Assembly (NCBI GenBank): GCA_965227875.1
Contig: OZ245783.1
Location: 3,410,001-3,474,000, forward strand
Direction of reading: 5' to 3'
From: G965227875 sp965227875
GTDB lineage: Bacteria; Pseudomonadota; Alphaproteobacteria; Rhizobiales; JAJFHC01
DNA: 64,000 bases
Shown: positions 61,138-64,000 of the stretch, one piece after another
How positions within the stretch are numbered: position 1 is the stretch's first letter
How the letters are laid out: each line of letters begins with the position of its first letter
The notes under the pieces: generated by a model
Told to the model about the DNA's origin: nothing
The model's input: the letters and a program-made list of their open reading frames with translations, nothing else
The model's database searches: none
Made by a program: the position numbers and the translations under genes

Positions 61138-62751
61138 TCAGGCCAGATGCTGCAGCAGGTCGCCGCGCCGGATCTTGCCCGTCGCCGTCCGCGGCAGCGT
61201 GTCGCTGAAGATGATTCGCCTGGGATACTTGTAGGGCGCGATCGCGTTTTTCACGAACGCCTGCAGTTCATCGACCAGTCCCTGTTCGTCGCTCACCGGC
61301 TCGCGGGTCGCGACGATCGCCGCCACGATGTTGCCCCTTCGCTCGTCCGGCGCCGCCACGACCACGCACTCGCGCACGGCAGGGTGCCGCAGCAGCGCGT
61401 CCTCCACCTCCATGGGCGAGATGTTGTAGCCGGCCGACACGATCATGTCGTCGGCGCGGCCGGCAAACCTCAGGTAGCCGTCCTCGTCGCGGATCATGTG
61501 ATCGCTCGTCACCGTCCAGCCTTCATGGACGAAATGCCTCTGTCGCGGATCGTCGAGATACCTGCACCCGGTGGGGCCCCGCACGAGCAGCCGCCCGGTT
61601 TCGCCGTCGGCGACATCCCTGAAGGCGTCGTCCACGATACGCGCTTCGTAGCCGGGTATGACGCGGCCGATGCGGCCCGGCCGGATATCGCGGCCACCGC
61701 ACCCGACATAGGCGTGCAGCATCTCCGTCGAGCCGAGCACTTCCGTGATCCGCAATCCGGTCCGTTCGAGCCATTCGTCCGACACCGTTTCGGGCAGGTG
61801 CTCCCCCGACGCGATGGTCACCCGCAGGCTGCCCACGTCGTGGCCGTCGAGGACGTCGAGCAGCGACCGGTATCCGGTGGCGGCCGTGAACAGCACGCTG
61901 ACCCCGTGCCGGGCTATGGTCGCCAGCAGATCCTCGGGACGGGTCGACGGTGCGTAGGCCGCAGCCGCGCCATGGTAGAGCGGGAAGAGCAGCAGGCCGC
62001 CCAGACCGAAGGTGAATGCGAAGGGCGGCGTCCCGGAGAAGACGTCACCGGGGCCGGGAGAGATGAGATGGCGGGGCATCGCCTGACAGATCGCCAGGAG
62101 GTCGCGATGGAAATGCACGGTCGCCTTCGGTGAGCCAGTCGTTCCGGACGTGAACGCGATCAGTGCCGCATCGTCGCTGCTCGCGGTGAAGGCGCCGAAG
62201 TGATCCGGCATGACCTGGACGATCCGGTCGAGTTCCGCATCCGCACTGTCGAACAGGATCGTGCGTTGGCCGAGGCCACTTACGGCGCCGCCGAGGGACG
62301 CATGGCACAGGACCGTCGAAACCCTGGCGCGCATGACGATGTCGTTGATCTCGCCCGGGCTCGCAAGCGGCGGGGTCGTCACGGCGATGCCGCCCGCCTT
62401 GACGATTCCGAACCACGCCGCCGCCGTCATGAGACCGTTGGGCCCGTGAAGCAGTACGCGGTTGCCGGGGACCAGGCCGGTGTCGCGGACCAGGAGCCCC
62501 GCAATTCTGTTCGACATCGCGTCGAGTTGTCCGTAGGTCCACGAGTGCTCGCCTTCGATGAGGGCCGTCGCCGTCTTGCCCGCAGCCGAAATCCCGCTTT
62601 TCAGGATCTGGTCTGCGGCATTCAGCTTCTGGGGAATGTCGAACAGGTCGGGCGCGAAGCGGCAGTCCGGCATCAGCCTGGGCGGCGGCAACCGGTCGCG
62701 AACATACGTATCCTTCAGCAGGGAAGGCTTGAGGTCCGGCCTCACTTTCAT
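61138..62751 (-). CDS. Acyl-CoA/aryl-CoA ligase (AMP-binding, benzoate-CoA ligase-like)
   Basis: ANL-superfamily enzyme of 537 residues forming an acyl adenylate then a CoA thioester. Core motifs are IAFTSGTTGSPKATVHF (about 180-196), GSTEMLHAY, and the terminal PRTATGKIRRGDLL with the catalytic lysine. Similarity to 2-aminobenzoate/benzoate-CoA ligases is by eye. The ATG overlaps the stop of the upstream flavin oxidoreductase (ATGA), with GGAGCG upstream, so the two are coupled. Confidence 0.88.
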   Translation of the reverse strand: MKVRPDLKPSLLKDTYVRDRLPPPRLMPDCRFAPDLFDIPQKLNAADQILKSGISAAGKTATALIEGEHSWTYGQLDAMSNRIAGLLVRDTGLVPGNRVLLHGPNGLMTAAAWFGIVKAGGIAVTTPPLASPGEINDIVMRARVSTVLCHASLGGAVSGLGQRTILFDSADAELDRIVQVMPDHFGAFTASSDDAALIAFTSGTTGSPKATVHFHRDLLAICQAMPRHLISPGPGDVFSGTPPFAFTFGLGGLLLFPLYHGAAAAYAPSTRPEDLLATIARHGVSVLFTAATGYRSLLDVLDGHDVGSLRVTIASGEHLPETVSDEWLERTGLRITEVLGSTEMLHAYVGCGGRDIRPGRIGRVIPGYEARIVDDAFRDVADGETGRLLVRGPTGCRYLDDPRQRHFVHEGWTVTSDHMIRDEDGYLRFAGRADDMIVSAGYNISPMEVEDALLRHPAVRECVVVAAPDERRGNIVAAIVATREPVSDEQGLVDELQAFVKNAIAPYKYPRRIIFSDTLPRTATGKIRRGDLLQHLA

Positions 62752-64000
62752 TCCGCTCCCGGATGCCTCCATTCCGGTGCGATCAGCCTTCTTTTGCCGT
62801 CGGGGGTAAGGGGAGCGGAAGCGTCGTCGAGCGCGGTCCTGTCCCAGAGCTTGCAGGTGACCTGCTTGTGTTTCTGGTCGAGGCCCTCGCAGTAATTTGT
62901 GTATTCGCAGGTGCGGATCTGGTCGCCGCAGCCGAGCCGGAGTTTCTCGAACCAGTCCGGGTCGGCGAGACTCTGGCGGGCGGACGCGACGACATCGGCC
63001 TGGTCGGCGGCAAGTATCGCCTCGGCCTGGTCGAACGTGTGAATCCCGCCGGCGACGATGATCGGTGTCTCGTACCCTGCTTCGCGGACGGCCGCGCGGA
63101 TGCCCGCCGTGGGAGCGACGTTGCGCCCGAAGGGACCGAACTCGTCCGAGATATAGGCGGGCATGCACTCGTAGCCGCTTGGCCCGGTGTAGGGATAGGC
63201 GGCCTGGCCGACGCCGGGCTGCTTGGCGTCCTCGAACCGCCCGCCGCGGGAAAGGGAAAGGAAATCCATGCCGGCCGCGGCGAGCGCGGCGCCGATGAAG
63301 GTAGTGTCCTCGAGGGTGTTGCCGCCGTCGATGCAGTCTTCGGACAGGAACCGGCATCCGACCGCATAGTCCGTGCCGACCCCGTCGCGCACCGCGCGGA
63401 AAACCTCCAGCGGCAGCCGTATCCGGTTTTCCCTTGGGCCGCCGTAGCCGTCGTCTCGCGTGTTGCGCGCCGACAGGAACGACGCCATCGTATAGGCGTG
63501 CGCGTAATGAAGTTCGACCCCGTCGAAGCCCGCGTCCTTCGCCCGCGCCGCGGCATCGGCGAACAGGTCCGGCAACACCGCGGGCAGGTCGCGGATATGG
63601 TCGAGATGGGTGTCCGTGACCCGCTCCCGGTACCCCATCGTCAGGGCCTCGTATTCGCGCTCGTCGAGAATGCCGGCAAGATCGTCGTCGCTTCTGTCGG
63701 CGAGGGCGGCCCGCACTTCTCCATCGGTCGCGTCCGGCATGTCGAGACACTGCCGGTGCCGGTCCGTGACGACGAGGAAACGGTCCAGGAACTTCTGGCG
63801 TTCAGGCCGCCGCTTGATGGCGAGAAAGTCGATCAGCTGGATGAACAGCCGCGTATGGCCCCCGCTTTCCTCCCGAACGCGCTCGACGAGCCGTTTCAGG
63901 CCGGGCAGGAAACGGTCGTCGCCGATGCGCAGCAACGGCCCGCTCGGGATATCCCGGATGCCGGTCGCTTCGACGACCAGTCCGCCCGGCCGGCCCCGCG
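62748..64000 (-). CDS. Old Yellow Enzyme-family NADH:flavin oxidoreductase (5' partial)
   Basis: FMN-binding TIM barrel; 417 residues visible, with the N-terminus beyond the window, as the frame stays open to base 64,000. Motifs are VELHYAHAYTMASFLSARNTR, DDGYGGPRENRIR, and the C-terminal Fe-S-like cysteines CGDQIRTCEYTNYCEG, as in the 2,4-dienoyl-CoA reductase subgroup. It reduces activated C=C bonds. Overlaps the CoA ligase gene by 4 bp; the pair suggests aromatic or unsaturated acid catabolism. Confidence 0.9.
   Translation of the reverse strand, partial: RGRPGGLVVEATGIRDIPSGPLLRIGDDRFLPGLKRLVERVREESGGHTRLFIQLIDFLAIKRRPERQKFLDRFLVVTDRHRQCLDMPDATDGEVRAALADRSDDDLAGILDEREYEALTMGYRERVTDTHLDHIRDLPAVLPDLFADAAARAKDAGFDGVELHYAHAYTMASFLSARNTRDDGYGGPRENRIRLPLEVFRAVRDGVGTDYAVGCRFLSEDCIDGGNTLEDTTFIGAALAAAGMDFLSLSRGGRFEDAKQPGVGQAAYPYTGPSGYECMPAYISDEFGPFGRNVAPTAGIRAAVREAGYETPIIVAGGIHTFDQAEAILAADQADVVASARQSLADPDWFEKLRLGCGDQIRTCEYTNYCEGLDQKHKQVTCKLWDRTALDDASAPLTPDGKRRLIAPEWRHPGAE

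Overview
The window is high-GC, densely coded DNA from an alphaproteobacterium. The gene families fit a free-living, respiring member of the Rhodospirillales/Hyphomicrobiales type: PdhS/DivJ-like histidine kinase, BcsS-like outer-membrane barrel, DusA, an aerobic-type CobS/CobT pair, and a formate dehydrogenase locus with alphaproteobacterial accessory families. I cannot name the species. No rRNA, tRNA, CRISPR array, insertion sequence or prophage was seen. Family names come from recognition of motifs, not from a database search.

Bases 1-12,400 hold housekeeping and envelope genes. They include the 3' part of an RND efflux pump, a three-gene operon run by a ribbon-helix-helix regulator (with a PHB-depolymerase-like esterase and a C45-type acyltransferase), dusA, a BcsS-like barrel, a phosphomannomutase, a retropepsin-like protease, a DUF1289 protein, and divergent cobS and cobT. 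Bases 12,400-24,000 hold regulator/target pairs: LysR with a PhyH dioxygenase, HxlR with an isochorismatase-like hydrolase and a DUF4242 protein, and LysR with an SDR. A six-helix sensor kinase, a DUF3604 protein and a 72-bp tandem repeat also lie there. Bases 23,600-33,700 carry a probable aromatic-ring cleavage operon (SDR, extradiol dioxygenase, MhpA-like hydroxylase), a GST, a UDG-family protein, a lysophospholipase-like lipoprotein, hydroxypyruvate isomerase with an IclR regulator, Mrp/ApbC and a glycine-oxidase-like flavoprotein.

Bases 33,900-53,000 are the centrepiece: a formate dehydrogenase region. moaA (molybdenum cofactor) is divergent from a TorD-like chaperone, then follow the small Tat-target protein, catalytic fdhA (Cys, not Sec), fdhB, a small lipoprotein, fdhC, a WD40-cytochrome c fusion, an unlisted 42-residue secreted peptide, a trypsin/PDZ protease, DUF6494, a biotin-ligase-fold protein that has lost its catalytic motifs, DUF6505, DUF6352, a small membrane protein, a multi-cluster Fe-S protein on the opposite strand, DUF3305, DUF3306, an ankyrin protein, DUF3144 and a trypsin-TPR protease. 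Many of these overlap or nearly touch, so they look co-expressed. I infer that they form an assembly, electron-exit and quality-control system for periplasmic formate dehydrogenase that is still largely uncharacterised.

Bases 53,000-58,400 hold a DUF2189 membrane protein and an operon with overlapping genes (Acg-like nitroreductase, MarR, TupA-like tungstate-binding protein, subtilase). A 15-bp inverted repeat lies upstream of it, shared with a divergent CDGSH protein. The rest has a CurA-type reductase, two small secreted proteins sharing a C-terminal motif, a nitroreductase, an acyl-CoA ligase and the 3' part of an Old-Yellow-Enzyme-family oxidoreductase.
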